Source: JAKFEW01 sp036675505 (GTDB lineage Bacteria > Cyanobacteriota > Sericytochromatia > S15B-MN24 > JAQBPE01). From it: a stretch of DNA of 64,000 nucleotides. The notes under the pieces are model-generated. The model was given only the letters and a program-made list of their open reading frames with translations, had not been told where the DNA came from and made no database searches. Both the position numbers and the translations under genes were made by a program. Positions within the stretch are counted from its first letter, which is position 1, and every line of letters starts with the position of its first letter. The stretch lies in the NCBI GenBank assembly GCA_036675505.1, contig JAKFEW010000141.1, positions 190,812 to 254,811 on the forward strand, in the 5' to 3' direction. Shown here piece after piece: positions 41,141-50,114 of this stretch.

Positions 41141-43498
41141 TTGACGTCCCCCCTTCTCGAAGGCTTGAATCCTCTCCAGCAGCAGGCTGTGGCCCATACG
41201 GAAGGGCCATTGCTCATCCTGGCCGGAGCGGGTTCCGGTAAGACGAAAACGCTGACCCACCGGATCGCGCACCTGATCGCCGCAGGCCACGCCCAGCCCG
41301 ACGAGGTGCTCGCCGTCACGTTCACCAACAAGGCCGCCAACGAGCTCAAGGAGCGCCTCGGGCACCTGATGACGCATGGTCCCGCCGCCACGGGCGGCGC
41401 GGGACCGCTGTTCGCCCACCAGCCCTGGATGGTGCGCGGCATGTGGGTCGGCACCTTCCACAGCATCTGCGGGAAGATCCTTCGCTTCGACCTCGACAAG
41501 ATGCCGGACTCGCCTTACGGCTCGAACTTCGTGATCTTCGACGAGGCCGACCAGCTCTCGGTGGTGAAGGTCGCGCTCGACAAGCTCGGTCTGGACGACA
41601 AGGCCTACGCGCCGCGGGCCATGCTCTCCAAGATCTCGGGCGCCAAGAGCCAGGGCCTGAGCGTCGACCAGTACTACGAGGCGGCGCGCGGCTACCAGTT
41701 CCAGAACATCGCGCGCATCTACGACTTCTACCAGAAGGAGCTCGCGCGCCAGAACGCGCTCGATTTCGACGACATGCTGCTCCTCGCCGTGCGCCTCTTC
41801 GAGCGCTGCCCCGAGGTGCTCGCGCGCTACCAGGCGCGCTTCAAGTACGTGCTCGTCGACGAGTACCAGGACACCAACCAGACGCAGTACCAGCTCGTGA
41901 AGATGCTGGCGGGCTCGCGCGGCAACCTGTGCGTGGTGGGCGACGTCGACCAGAGCATCTACTCCTTCCGCAACGCGGACTTCCGGATCATCCTGCGCTT
42001 CCAGCAGGACTGGCCGAGCGCCTCGATCATCAAGCTCGAGGAGAACTACCGCTCCACGCAATGCATCCTCGAGGCCGCGAACCAGCTGATCGCGCACAAC
42101 GAGAACCGCTTCGAGAAGAACCTCTGGACGCGCAACCCGCAAGGCGAGCAGATCACGCTGTACGAGGCGGTCGACGAGCGCGACGAGGCCGAGTTCGTGC
42201 TGATGCAGATCCGCAAGCGGCGGGGCGATCGCCCCCTGGCCGATTTCGCCGTCCTTTACCGCACCAACGCCCAGTCGCGCGCGCTCGAAGAGCTGTTCAT
42301 GCGCTGGGGCACCCCCTACCGGCTGATCGGCGGCGTGCGGTTCTACGAGCGCAAGGAGATCAAGGACCTGCTCGGCTACCTGCGGCTGGTCCACAACCCG
42401 TCCGACGAGGCCGCCTTCACGCGCGTGGTGAACGTGCCCAAGCGCGGCATCGGCAAGACGACCGTCGACAAGGTGCTCGAGGCCGCCCGCAAGGCCGAGA
42501 AGAGCGCGATCGCCCTGCTGCGCGATCCGAACAGCGTGATCGAAGGCCTCACCGCCAAGACCGCCGGCAAGCTGGTGCAGTTCGCGGGCTGGGTGATGAC
42601 GATGAACAAGCGAGCGCCCGACATGGCGGTGCAGGACCTCGTGAAGCTCGTGGCCGATGAGAGCGGCTACAGCCAGGCGCTGCTCGAGGAAGGCACCGAG
42701 GACGCGATGGGCCGGCTCGAGAACGTGGCCGAGCTCGTGAGCGTGGCGGGCGACTTCGTCACGAACAGCGACGACAAGAGCCTGGGCGCCTTCCTCACCC
42801 ACCTCATGCTGATGTCCGACGCCGATCATTCGGGCGGCGCCGACGCGGACCGCGTCACGCTGATGACGCTGCACTCGGCCAAGGGCCTGGAGTTCCCGGT
42901 GGTCTTCCTGGTCGGCCTGGAAGAGGCGATCTTCCCGCACAAGCGCTCGATGGACGATCCGACCCAGCTCGAGGAGGAGCGCCGGCTCGCCTATGTCGGC
43001 ATCACGCGCGCGCGCGAGCAGCTCGTGATCTCCCACGCGCGCCGGCGCACGGTCTTCGGCGAGTCCGCCCCGGCGATCCCCAGCCGCTTCCTGCGCGAGC
43101 TGCCGCCGCTCTGCGTGAACAAGCTCTCCTCGCCCCTGCTCAAGATGCAGGCCCGGCTCGGCGCGGTGGAGGGTGGCACGCGAAGCCGGATCTCAGGTTC
43201 CTCTCGTGGGGTGGGTGGGCGGGGCGGCTCTGAGTCGGGCGACGTGGTCTGGATGCAGGACTTCGATGCCGCCGAGACCCAGAGCCGCCTGCGCGGCCCC
43301 CAGGGGCCGGCGGGCCCGCGGGTGGCCGCGAGCGACCTCGCGGTGGGCGATCGGGTCCGCCACGAGAAGTTCGGCGAGGGCGTGGTGGCGCGGGTGATCG
43401 GCAGCGGCGATCGTGCCACGCTCGCGATCTCCTTCCCTGGCCTCGGCCAGAAGATCCTCGATCCCCGCTTCGCGCCGCTCGAACGCGTGCGAGATTAG
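41141..43498 (+). CDS. pcrA: UvrD/PcrA-type ATP-dependent DNA helicase
   Basis: The 785-residue superfamily 1A helicase has the ordered motifs: Q-motif GLNPLQQQAV, Walker A AGAGSGKT (28-35), DEYQDTN (motif II), GDVDQSIYSFRNAD (III), ENYRS (IV), HSAKGLEFPVVFLVG (V), and YVGITRAREQL (VI). The C-terminus has the PcrA/UvrD Tudor-like domain (VGDRVRHEKFGEGVV). It unwinds DNA 3' to 5' in repair and replication restart. I choose TTG 41141, preceded by GAGG with 8-nt spacing; TTG 41117 lacks a Shine-Dalgarno. A Gly/Arg-rich linker precedes the Tudor domain. Confidence 0.95.
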   Translation: MTSPLLEGLNPLQQQAVAHTEGPLLILAGAGSGKTKTLTHRIAHLIAAGHAQPDEVLAVTFTNKAANELKERLGHLMTHGPAATGGAGPLFAHQPWMVRGMWVGTFHSICGKILRFDLDKMPDSPYGSNFVIFDEADQLSVVKVALDKLGLDDKAYAPRAMLSKISGAKSQGLSVDQYYEAARGYQFQNIARIYDFYQKELARQNALDFDDMLLLAVRLFERCPEVLARYQARFKYVLVDEYQDTNQTQYQLVKMLAGSRGNLCVVGDVDQSIYSFRNADFRIILRFQQDWPSASIIKLEENYRSTQCILEAANQLIAHNENRFEKNLWTRNPQGEQITLYEAVDERDEAEFVLMQIRKRRGDRPLADFAVLYRTNAQSRALEELFMRWGTPYRLIGGVRFYERKEIKDLLGYLRLVHNPSDEAAFTRVVNVPKRGIGKTTVDKVLEAARKAEKSAIALLRDPNSVIEGLTAKTAGKLVQFAGWVMTMNKRAPDMAVQDLVKLVADESGYSQALLEEGTEDAMGRLENVAELVSVAGDFVTNSDDKSLGAFLTHLMLMSDADHSGGADADRVTLMTLHSAKGLEFPVVFLVGLEEAIFPHKRSMDDPTQLEEERRLAYVGITRAREQLVISHARRRTVFGESAPAIPSRFLRELPPLCVNKLSSPLLKMQARLGAVEGGTRSRISGSSRGVGGRGGSESGDVVWMQDFDAAETQSRLRGPQGPAGPRVAASDLAVGDRVRHEKFGEGVVARVIGSGDRATLAISFPGLGQKILDPRFAPLERVRD

Positions 43499-43507
43499 GT
43501 GGCGCCC

Positions 43508-43828
43508 ATGGACCTCGGCATCGAGAACACCCTCATCACCCGGCTCTTCGCCGACGCGCTGGCGAAGGCCCAGGCGCGGCGGCTGGGCTTCGCCGCGGCG
43601 CTCGACGTCGACAACCGCCTCTTCACCGTCGCCGGTGAGCCGGCGCCCAAGCCCGTCATGCTGGCGTTCCGCAAGCTCGTCGCCGAGATCGCGGCGGACG
43701 GGGTGCTGACCGACGGCGAGCGCCGCCAGCTCACGGCGTTCATGAGCCAGAACGGCGTGACGCTGCAGGCGCCGCTCACGCCGAACAAGGCGATCGACAT
43801 CGACGGCATCGATCTGGGGCTGCCCTGA
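43508..43828 (+). CDS. Hypothetical small helical protein after pcrA
   Basis: This 106-residue protein begins at ATG 43508 (AGGTGG 5 nt upstream), 9 bp after pcrA, and is probably in the same operon. VAEIAADGVLTDGERRQL resembles the helix-loop-helix of TerB-like or EF-hand-like proteins but lacks a calcium loop. A similar LADGKFTKEEQKTYQE segment occurs near the N-terminus of the two VWD proteins downstream, so they may share a small helical domain. Function unknown. Confidence 0.6.
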   Translation: MDLGIENTLITRLFADALAKAQARRLGFAAALDVDNRLFTVAGEPAPKPVMLAFRKLVAEIAADGVLTDGERRQLTAFMSQNGVTLQAPLTPNKAIDIDGIDLGLP

Positions 43829-43844
43829 TCGCGGTCGCGAATTG

Positions 43845-43974
43845 TTAAAGAACCATTTGGCCGTGTGAAACCTCGCCCGGGAAATGTCTAGTTTTCATTA
43901 AATGGCGCACGGCTGAGCAGACCGGGGGGAAAAACCTCTTTACAGCGCCCACCGCGTCGTGGAGGAGAGAAAAA
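43845..43974 (+). promoter_or_regulatory. Upstream region of VWD protein 1 (paired with 45852-45993)
   Basis: The leader shares blocks with the region before 45994: ATTGTTAA, then TTAAATxGCG, CGGC and CGGGGGGAAxAAC in the same order and spacing. The two copies appear to be a duplicated promoter/leader. GGAGGAGA precedes the ATG. Confidence 0.5.
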
Positions 43975-45783
43975 ATGTTTGGTTTGCCCGGTCTGCCCAA
44001 CCTGATGCCCCCCCTGCCCTTCGGGCTGCCCCTCCCGGGCCTGCCCCCGCTCGGGCTGCCGATCCCCCCGCTGCCGCTGCCCGGCTTCCCGCCCGCCGGC
44101 GGCCAGGGCCCGAAGGTCCAGGGCGACCAGAACAACGTGGCCACCCCGGCCGGTGGCTTCGGCGCCGGCGTCTCCGGCAACGGCGTCGCGGACATCGACA
44201 ACGTCAACCTCGACGGCGCCGAGCTGCGCGCGCTCGACAACCTGATGCAGACCTACCTGGCGGACGGCAAGTTCACCAAGGAGGAGCAGAAGACCTACCA
44301 GGAGATCCGCTCGCTCTTCGGCCGCGGCGGTGCCCCTGCGCCCAACCCGACTGGTGGCACGGCGCCGACCACGCCCACCACGCCGACCACGCCCACGCCA
44401 CCTGCGGTGCCCTGCCCGAAGGACGCCTGGCCGATGGGTGACAAGAACGTGAACGGCCGCACCTTCAAGTCGTGGGGCGACCCGCACGAGGTCAGCGGCG
44501 ACGGTGGCAAGTTCGACAACATGAAGTCGGGCACCTTCACCAAGCTCAAGAGCGCCTCGGGCGACTTCGAGGTCCAGACCACCCAGGCCAAGGATACGTC
44601 CGGCCGCTGGCCCGGCGCCACGCTCAACCACAAGGCCGCGATCAAGAGCGGCAGCGACGTCGTCGCCTATGACGGCCTCGCCAAGACGATGAGCATCAAC
44701 GGCAAGAACGTGCCGATCCCGAAGGAAGGCCAGTCCGTGGCGCTGCCCGGCGGCGGCCAGGTCGTCGGCACCAAGGACGGCGTCCAGGTGCAGACCGCCA
44801 AGGGCGACAAGGTCAACGTCCACCAGAAGGACCACTACATCGACATCTCGGGCGAGATCTCGGCCAACCGCAAGGACGGCGAGGTGCGCGGCTCGGTCGG
44901 CGCCTTCGACCACGACTCCACCGCGGGCAACGACCTGATCGGCCGCGACGGCAAGTCGTACAACATGGGCGACGCCAAGTCGCTCGACACCTTCCTCGAG
45001 GACTGGCGCGTCAAGCCGGGCGAGGACCTGTTCGCGCCCAAGGATCCCGCGGGTGGCGGCGGCCCCGGCAACGCGGACGACCAGAAGGCCCAGGCCGAGT
45101 TCGCGGCGCTCGACAAGACCGGCAACGGCTACCTCTCGGGCTCCGAAATCACGCCTGAGCTCAAGGCCGCGTTCCCCGGCAAGGATCGCATCACCTTCGA
45201 AGACTTCAAGGGCTTCCGCGCCGGCAAGATGGAAGCCGAAGCGGTGGCGAAGGACGAAGCCGATTTCGCCAAGCGCGACATCAACAACGACGGCCAGCTC
45301 GACGGCAACGAAGTCGGCGATGCGGCCGGCTTCGACAAGGGCAACAACTGGAAGCGCCCGGACGGCTCCACCCAGACCGAGATCTCGAAAGAAGAGTTCA
45401 TGGCTGGCCGGGCCGCCGCCCGCAAGGGTGGCGTGGCCGCCAACCCGCCCGCGGGCGGTGGGGCGCAGACCGAGGCCCCCAAGCCCGTCGAGGCGCCTCC
45501 GGCGATCGCGAAGGCCCGCAAGGCCAAGCGCAAGAAGAAGAAGCGCGGCTTCTTCAGCAAGCTCAAGCGCAGCTTCAGCAAGATGGCCGGCAAGGTGTTC
45601 AAGGTCGCGACCAACATCGCCTTCGCTCCCGTCAAGCACTTCGCGGCGGTCACCCAGGCGACGGTCGGCGTGGCCGGCAACCTGGCCAAGGGCGATGTGG
45701 GCGGCGCGTTCAACGCCGGCCTCCAGGGCGCGGCGGGTGTCGTCAAGGCCCACGACCCGTTCGATGGGGTGAAGATCTTCTAG
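43975..45783 (+). CDS. Von Willebrand D-like / EF-hand protein 1, no signal peptide
   Basis: The 602-residue protein has a Pro/Leu/Gly-rich N-terminus (1-43), a helical segment (72-115), a Pro/Thr linker, a VWD-like domain (about 165-350, starting SWGDPHEVSG and ending FLEDWRVKPGE with VRGSVGAFDHD, where classical VWD has GLCGNFD; cysteines are absent), two EF-hand-like loops (380-391 and 435-446, the second DINNDGQLDGNE), and a basic C-terminus (KAKRKKKKRGFFSKLKR). VWD domains are normally extracellular, yet no Sec, Tat or lipoprotein signal is present. It may leave by another route. The next gene is its paralogue. Function unknown. Confidence 0.72.
   Translation: MFGLPGLPNLMPPLPFGLPLPGLPPLGLPIPPLPLPGFPPAGGQGPKVQGDQNNVATPAGGFGAGVSGNGVADIDNVNLDGAELRALDNLMQTYLADGKFTKEEQKTYQEIRSLFGRGGAPAPNPTGGTAPTTPTTPTTPTPPAVPCPKDAWPMGDKNVNGRTFKSWGDPHEVSGDGGKFDNMKSGTFTKLKSASGDFEVQTTQAKDTSGRWPGATLNHKAAIKSGSDVVAYDGLAKTMSINGKNVPIPKEGQSVALPGGGQVVGTKDGVQVQTAKGDKVNVHQKDHYIDISGEISANRKDGEVRGSVGAFDHDSTAGNDLIGRDGKSYNMGDAKSLDTFLEDWRVKPGEDLFAPKDPAGGGGPGNADDQKAQAEFAALDKTGNGYLSGSEITPELKAAFPGKDRITFEDFKGFRAGKMEAEAVAKDEADFAKRDINNDGQLDGNEVGDAAGFDKGNNWKRPDGSTQTEISKEEFMAGRAAARKGGVAANPPAGGGAQTEAPKPVEAPPAIAKARKAKRKKKKRGFFSKLKRSFSKMAGKVFKVATNIAFAPVKHFAAVTQATVGVAGNLAKGDVGGAFNAGLQGAAGVVKAHDPFDGVKIF
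44444..44593 (+). repeat. Near-identical 150-bp segment, copy 1
   Basis: Matches 46422-46571 with only a few differences; it encodes the start of the VWD domain. Flanking parts are much more diverged. Confidence 0.8.
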
Positions 45784-45798
45784 GATCGGACATCACGC

Positions 45799-45832
45799 GA
45801 GGGGGAGCCGTTCGGCTCCCCCTCTTCGTTTT
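45799..45832 (+). terminator. Intrinsic terminator after VWD protein 1
   Basis: GAGGGGGAGCCG, TT, CGGCTCCCCCTC followed by TTCGTTTT: a 12-bp stem. Confidence 0.85.
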
Positions 45833-45851
45833 GGCCAGGGTGATCCCGGCG

Positions 45852-45993
45852 ATTGTTAAGGGATTGTTTGCGCATTTTAAGAGTTGTCGAAAGCAACGCA
45901 ATTCTGCGTTAAATCGCGTCCGGCCGACCGGATCGGGGGGGAATAACACTTTCACGTAGCCCGCTGTCCAGGCGAAGAGAGGGACCAGAGGAT
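45852..45993 (+). promoter_or_regulatory. Upstream region of VWD protein 2
   Basis: Carries the conserved blocks shared with 43845-43974 (ATTGTTAA, TTAAATCGCG, CGGC, CGGGGGGGAATAAC). The region is AT-rich relative to surroundings. The preceding stretch 45784-45851 holds the terminator. Confidence 0.5.
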
Positions 45994-48009
45994 ATGAACA
46001 ACATCAACAACGTGAACATCGGGGCCCCGCTGGTGGCCCGTGTCCAGACCGGTCCCCTCCGTGCGGACGACGACGTGCTGAAGATCGTCGCCAAGCCCGT
46101 GAAGCTGGCGGCCGACGCCGGCGTTGCCGCGCCCGCCGACTGGGCCGCTGGCCCCGAGGTGGCCGACATCGACAACGTCAACCTCGACGCCGCCGAGCTG
46201 CGTGCGCTCGACAACCTGCGCCAGACGCAGCTCGCGGACGGCGTGATCACGAAGCAGGAGAACGCGGTCTACCAGGAGACGCGCGGGCTGTTCGCGCGCA
46301 GCAAGGAAGTGTCGCCCAACAACCCGGCCGGCGGCGCCGGCCCGGTGACGCCCACGGTGCCGCCGGTGCCCACCCCGCCCCCGACGCCCGCGCCCGTTGG
46401 CCTGTGGCCGACTGGCGACAAGAACGTGAACGGCCGCACCTTCAAGTCGTGGGGCGACCCGCACGAGGTCAGCGGCGACGGCGGCAAGTTCGACAACATG
46501 AAGTCGGGCACCTTCACCAAGCTCAAGAGCGCCTCGGGCGACTTCGAGGTCCAGACCACCCAGGCCAAGGATGCCAGCGGCCGTTGGCCCGGCGCCACGC
46601 TCAACCACCAGGCCGCCGTCAAAGACGGCAAGGACGTGGTGACCTACGACGGCCTGGCGAAGTCCATGTCCGTCAACGGCAAGAACGTGCCGATCCCGAA
46701 GGCCGGCCAGACGGTCGACCTGCCCGGCGGCGGCAAGGTCGTCGGCACGGCCGACGGCGTGCAGATCCAGACGTCGAAGGGCGACAAGGTCAACATCCAC
46801 CAGAAGGACAAGTACATCGACATCTCGGGCGAGGTCTCGGCCAACCGCAAGGACGGCGAGGTGCGCGGCTCGATCGGTGCCTTCGACCACGACACGAGCG
46901 GCGCCAACGACCTGGTCGGCCGCGACGGCAAGCAGTACAACGCCGGCGACGCCAAGTCGCTCGACGCGTTCCTCGAGGACTGGCGCGCCAAGCCCGGCGA
47001 GAGCCTTTTCGCGACCGATCCGGCCGGCGGCGGCGCCCCGAAGGACCCGTTCGACGCGGACGTCGACGCCGAGTTCAAGGCGCGCGACAAGACCGCCAAC
47101 GGCTACCTGTCGGGCAACGAGATCCCGGCCGACTTCAAGGCGGCCAACCCCGGCAACACGCACGTCACGCTCGAGGACTTCAAGGCCTTCCGCAAGAAGC
47201 AGGAGGACGCGGCGTCCGCGAAGGACAAGACCGATTTCGCCGCGCGCGACATCAACGGCGACCACCAGCTCGACGGCAACGAAGTCGGCGACGCCGCGAA
47301 GTACGACAAGGGCGGCAACTGGAAGCGCCCGGACGGCACCACCCAGACCGAAGTGTCGGACATGGAGTTCATCGCCGGCCGCACCAACGAGCGCCGGGCC
47401 GCGCGCTGGGCCGATCTCGGCGGCGCTCCCGCCAACCCGCCGGCTGGCGGTGGCGCGAACCCGCCCGGTGGCGGCGCGAACCCGCCTGGCGGCGCTGTGC
47501 CGCCCGCGCCGGGCAAGAAGCCGCCGAAGCCCACGATCAAGGACATGATCAACACCCAGAAGGACATCAACGAGTTCCGCAAGGCCGACCGGAACAAGGA
47601 CGGCGTGCTGACGGGCGCGAACACGCTCAAGAAGTACGGCAAGTACGACGCCAACGGCGACGGCAAGGTCACGGCCGAGGAGTTCCTGGCCGGCCGCGCC
47701 AAGGTCCGCGCGGAAGCCGAGTTCAAGAAGGCCGACCTCAACAAGGACGGCACGCTCACCGGGCCGCAGACGCTCAAGAAGTACGGGGCGTACGACGCGA
47801 ACAACGACGGCAAGGTGACCAAGGAAGAGTACGTCCAGGGCCGCCTCGGCCAGACCGAGGAGACGCGCGCCAAGGCCGCCGAGCACGATCACATGGACAC
47901 GAACAACGACGGCAAGGTGAGCTTCTGGGAGCGGATCCGGTACACGACCGACGAGGAGAAGAAGAAGAAGGCCGCCGAAGAGGAAGCCCGGCGCAACCAG
48001 ATCAAGTAA
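45994..48009 (+). CDS. Von Willebrand D-like / EF-hand protein 2, no signal peptide
   Basis: The 671-residue paralogue of the preceding protein has the same helical N-terminal segment (ADIDNVNLDAAELRALDNL), VWD-like domain (about 150-340) and EF-hand pair, but a different N-terminus and a longer C-terminus with four or five more EF-hand loops (DRNKDGVLTG, DANGDGKVTAEE, DLNKDGTLTG, DANNDGKVTKEE, DTNNDGKVSF). It should bind several calcium ions. No signal peptide is seen. The C-terminus ends in charged coiled coil (EEKKKKAAEEEARRNQ). Function unknown; a calcium-stabilised extracellular structural protein is possible if it is exported. Confidence 0.72.
   Translation: MNNINNVNIGAPLVARVQTGPLRADDDVLKIVAKPVKLAADAGVAAPADWAAGPEVADIDNVNLDAAELRALDNLRQTQLADGVITKQENAVYQETRGLFARSKEVSPNNPAGGAGPVTPTVPPVPTPPPTPAPVGLWPTGDKNVNGRTFKSWGDPHEVSGDGGKFDNMKSGTFTKLKSASGDFEVQTTQAKDASGRWPGATLNHQAAVKDGKDVVTYDGLAKSMSVNGKNVPIPKAGQTVDLPGGGKVVGTADGVQIQTSKGDKVNIHQKDKYIDISGEVSANRKDGEVRGSIGAFDHDTSGANDLVGRDGKQYNAGDAKSLDAFLEDWRAKPGESLFATDPAGGGAPKDPFDADVDAEFKARDKTANGYLSGNEIPADFKAANPGNTHVTLEDFKAFRKKQEDAASAKDKTDFAARDINGDHQLDGNEVGDAAKYDKGGNWKRPDGTTQTEVSDMEFIAGRTNERRAARWADLGGAPANPPAGGGANPPGGGANPPGGAVPPAPGKKPPKPTIKDMINTQKDINEFRKADRNKDGVLTGANTLKKYGKYDANGDGKVTAEEFLAGRAKVRAEAEFKKADLNKDGTLTGPQTLKKYGAYDANNDGKVTKEEYVQGRLGQTEETRAKAAEHDHMDTNNDGKVSFWERIRYTTDEEKKKKAAEEEARRNQIK
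46422..46571 (+). repeat. Near-identical 150-bp segment, copy 2
   Basis: Partner of 44444-44593. Confidence 0.8.
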
Positions 48010-48012
48010 TCT

Positions 48013-48042
48013 ATCCCCCCGCCCCAGGGCGGGGGGATTTTT
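48013..48042 (+). terminator. Intrinsic terminator after VWD protein 2
   Basis: CCCCCCGCCC / GGGCGGGGGG stem with a tight CA loop, then ATTTTTCT. The convergent gene ends at 48043. Confidence 0.8.
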
Positions 48043-50049
48043 CTATTCGCTGCCGATCGGCGTCGGTGCTGCGGCGGCGGGCACCACCGCCTCGATGAAG
48101 CCCTCGCCCGGGCCGTCTAGATCGTTCAGGCGCACCACGTGCCGGTGGAAGAACTGGCGCACGCGGTGCAGCAGGCCCTCGCAGCTCTCCGGCGTGCAAG
48201 GGATCGGCGCGCCGAACCAGAGGTCGACCTGGCCGCCGTCCGGGCCGAGCGCGAAGGCGTCGTCGAGCACCACCGGGATCACCTGCGAGCGCTCGAGCGC
48301 CTGCACGATCCACACCAGGCCGCCGCGGAGCGGAGAGCCCTCGCCGAGCCAGCTGGGCTCCGTGACCTCCGGGTAGAGCGCGAGCGCGCGGCGGGCCCGC
48401 ACGGCGGCGATCGCGTCCGCGATCACCACCCCGCGCTCGCGCCCGGTGAGCACGAAGGCGGATGAGTGCGCGAGGCGGCCGATCAGCGGCCAGCGCTGGG
48501 CGCGCGGGCCTACCACCACGGCGAGGTGGCCGGGCAGCACGTCGAGCAGCAAGAATGGGTCCAGGTCGCCGTGGCGGTGGCTGAGCAGGTAGATCGTCGG
48601 CACGCCGGTGGCCGGCGCGGGCTCGTTGCGGCGCACGACGCGCACGCCGGCCGCGGCGAGCACGCTCGAGGCGACCTCCTGGCTCACGCCCAGCGGATCG
48701 GCCTCGGGATCGCGTCCGCAGCGCCACAGCGTGCGGATCCAGCGGCTCACGAGGCTCGGCTGTTTCAAGGCGAAGCGCAGCCAGAAGCGTCGGCCGAAGC
48801 GGCGCCGGCTGTGGGGCACCCGGCCGACCGGCGTCTGCGCGAGCAGCCGCTTGAAGAGCCAGGCGCCGCCCGAGTGGTGCAGGCGCAGCGCGTTCAGCGT
48901 CATCACGAGCGCGTGGCGCTGGCCGTTCTTCGCGCCTTCGAGCGCCCGCCAGAGCCCCAGGCACCAGCTCACCTCGACGCGGTAGTCGTAGATCCAGAAG
49001 TAGTAGGCGAGCTCGGCGTTCGGTAGGCCTTCGTCCTGGCGATCGGGCCAGGACGCCCGGGCGCGCTCGAGCCAGCCGTGCCAGCGGGCGCGTTCGGACT
49101 CGAAGGCCGCGAGATCGGGGACCGTGATCGCCGGCAACTCCTGCTCCTCCGCATCCTCCGGCGCGAGCAGGTGGCGCCAGGCCGGCGCGTGGGCCCAGCT
49201 CCAGAGCAGATCTTCATGCCAGGCCGCGGGCTCGCCGAGGTCCATCAAGGCCTGCAGCGGCTTGGTCCAGGTGTCGGCGGGCCCGCTGCCGCCGGGCGGC
49301 AGGTGCACGAGAACGGGCGCGCGCCAGGGCCGCGGCAGCGCCTCCGGCCACCACGGATCGGTCAGCCAGACGTCGAGCGCTGGAGGTTCCTCCACCGCGG
49401 GCGCGCCCGGGGTCAGGCAGCTCGTGCGGACGCCCGGAAACATGCCTTCGGGCGGCTCGTCGCCCGGCAGGCAGAAAAGCTGCCACTCGCAGCGATCCGG
49501 CGTGCTCTGGATCCAGCGCGTCACCTCGGCGGCCAGCGCGTCGCGCTGCGGCGGGGCCAGGTTGTACCAGGCGAAGCCCACGCTCAGCGGGCGCGATAGG
49601 TCGGGCCGGGGCTCGGGGATGGCGGCCACGACGACCTCGCCGCCCAGGCGCACGATGCGGCCGGGGCGGAAGCCCGAGGCCGCGAGCGCGGCGGCGTCGC
49701 CGGCATGGCGGGCGATCGCGCTGACGGGCACCGGCCAGCGGTGGTTCGGCCGCAGCGTGGCGAGCGCCTCGAAGGTGGGCGCCCAGAAGCAGATGCGCGG
49801 CCGTGGCGCGGGCAGCCCCTTCACCAGCGCGGCGAGGTTCTGCAAGTTCGGCAGCGAAAAGACGATGATCGCGCGAAGCCCGCCGCTCGCAGCCTCGCGC
49901 GGTAAATCGCGCAGCGCCTCGGTGTAGGTCACGCGCTGAACGTCGGCCTGGCCGGCGCCCGTGCGCTCGATCTGGTGCATGAGCAGCGCCACCTCGGGCG
50001 TTGCTTCCTCGAGGAGCCAGATCAGCGGCTTGGTGGTGTTGGTAGGCAT
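48043..50049 (-). CDS. Protein with divergent PlsC-type acyltransferase C-terminus
   Basis: In the 668-residue protein, the C-terminal 210 residues resemble a lysophospholipid acyltransferase: IYLLSHRHGDLDPFLLLDVL, then LALYPEVTEPSWLGEGSPLRGGLVWIVQ and VIPVVLDDAF. The canonical H-X4-D is altered (HRHGDLD gives H-X3-D or H-X5-D) and the PEGT box reads PEVT, so activity is uncertain. The N-terminal 400 residues show a Rossmann-like pattern (LIWLLEE, IIVFSLPNLQNL, GFAWYNLAPPQ), possibly glycosyltransferase-like. No signal peptide. ATG 50049. It would act at the inner face of the membrane. Confidence 0.6.
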   Translation of the reverse strand: MPTNTTKPLIWLLEEATPEVALLMHQIERTGAGQADVQRVTYTEALRDLPREAASGGLRAIIVFSLPNLQNLAALVKGLPAPRPRICFWAPTFEALATLRPNHRWPVPVSAIARHAGDAAALAASGFRPGRIVRLGGEVVVAAIPEPRPDLSRPLSVGFAWYNLAPPQRDALAAEVTRWIQSTPDRCEWQLFCLPGDEPPEGMFPGVRTSCLTPGAPAVEEPPALDVWLTDPWWPEALPRPWRAPVLVHLPPGGSGPADTWTKPLQALMDLGEPAAWHEDLLWSWAHAPAWRHLLAPEDAEEQELPAITVPDLAAFESERARWHGWLERARASWPDRQDEGLPNAELAYYFWIYDYRVEVSWCLGLWRALEGAKNGQRHALVMTLNALRLHHSGGAWLFKRLLAQTPVGRVPHSRRRFGRRFWLRFALKQPSLVSRWIRTLWRCGRDPEADPLGVSQEVASSVLAAAGVRVVRRNEPAPATGVPTIYLLSHRHGDLDPFLLLDVLPGHLAVVVGPRAQRWPLIGRLAHSSAFVLTGRERGVVIADAIAAVRARRALALYPEVTEPSWLGEGSPLRGGLVWIVQALERSQVIPVVLDDAFALGPDGGQVDLWFGAPIPCTPESCEGLLHRVRQFFHRHVVRLNDLDGPGEGFIEAVVPAAAAPTPIGSE

Positions 50050-50114
50050 AAGTGGAGTCGGGGGCGCCCCGAGGCACCCCCGACTGACGTTGTACCCGGC
50101 GAGGCGACGCTAGA

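Noticed and set aside
43508..43828. Calcium-binding EF-hand in the small protein after pcrA
   Set aside because: The DGVLTDGE loop lacks the required pattern of acidic ligands.
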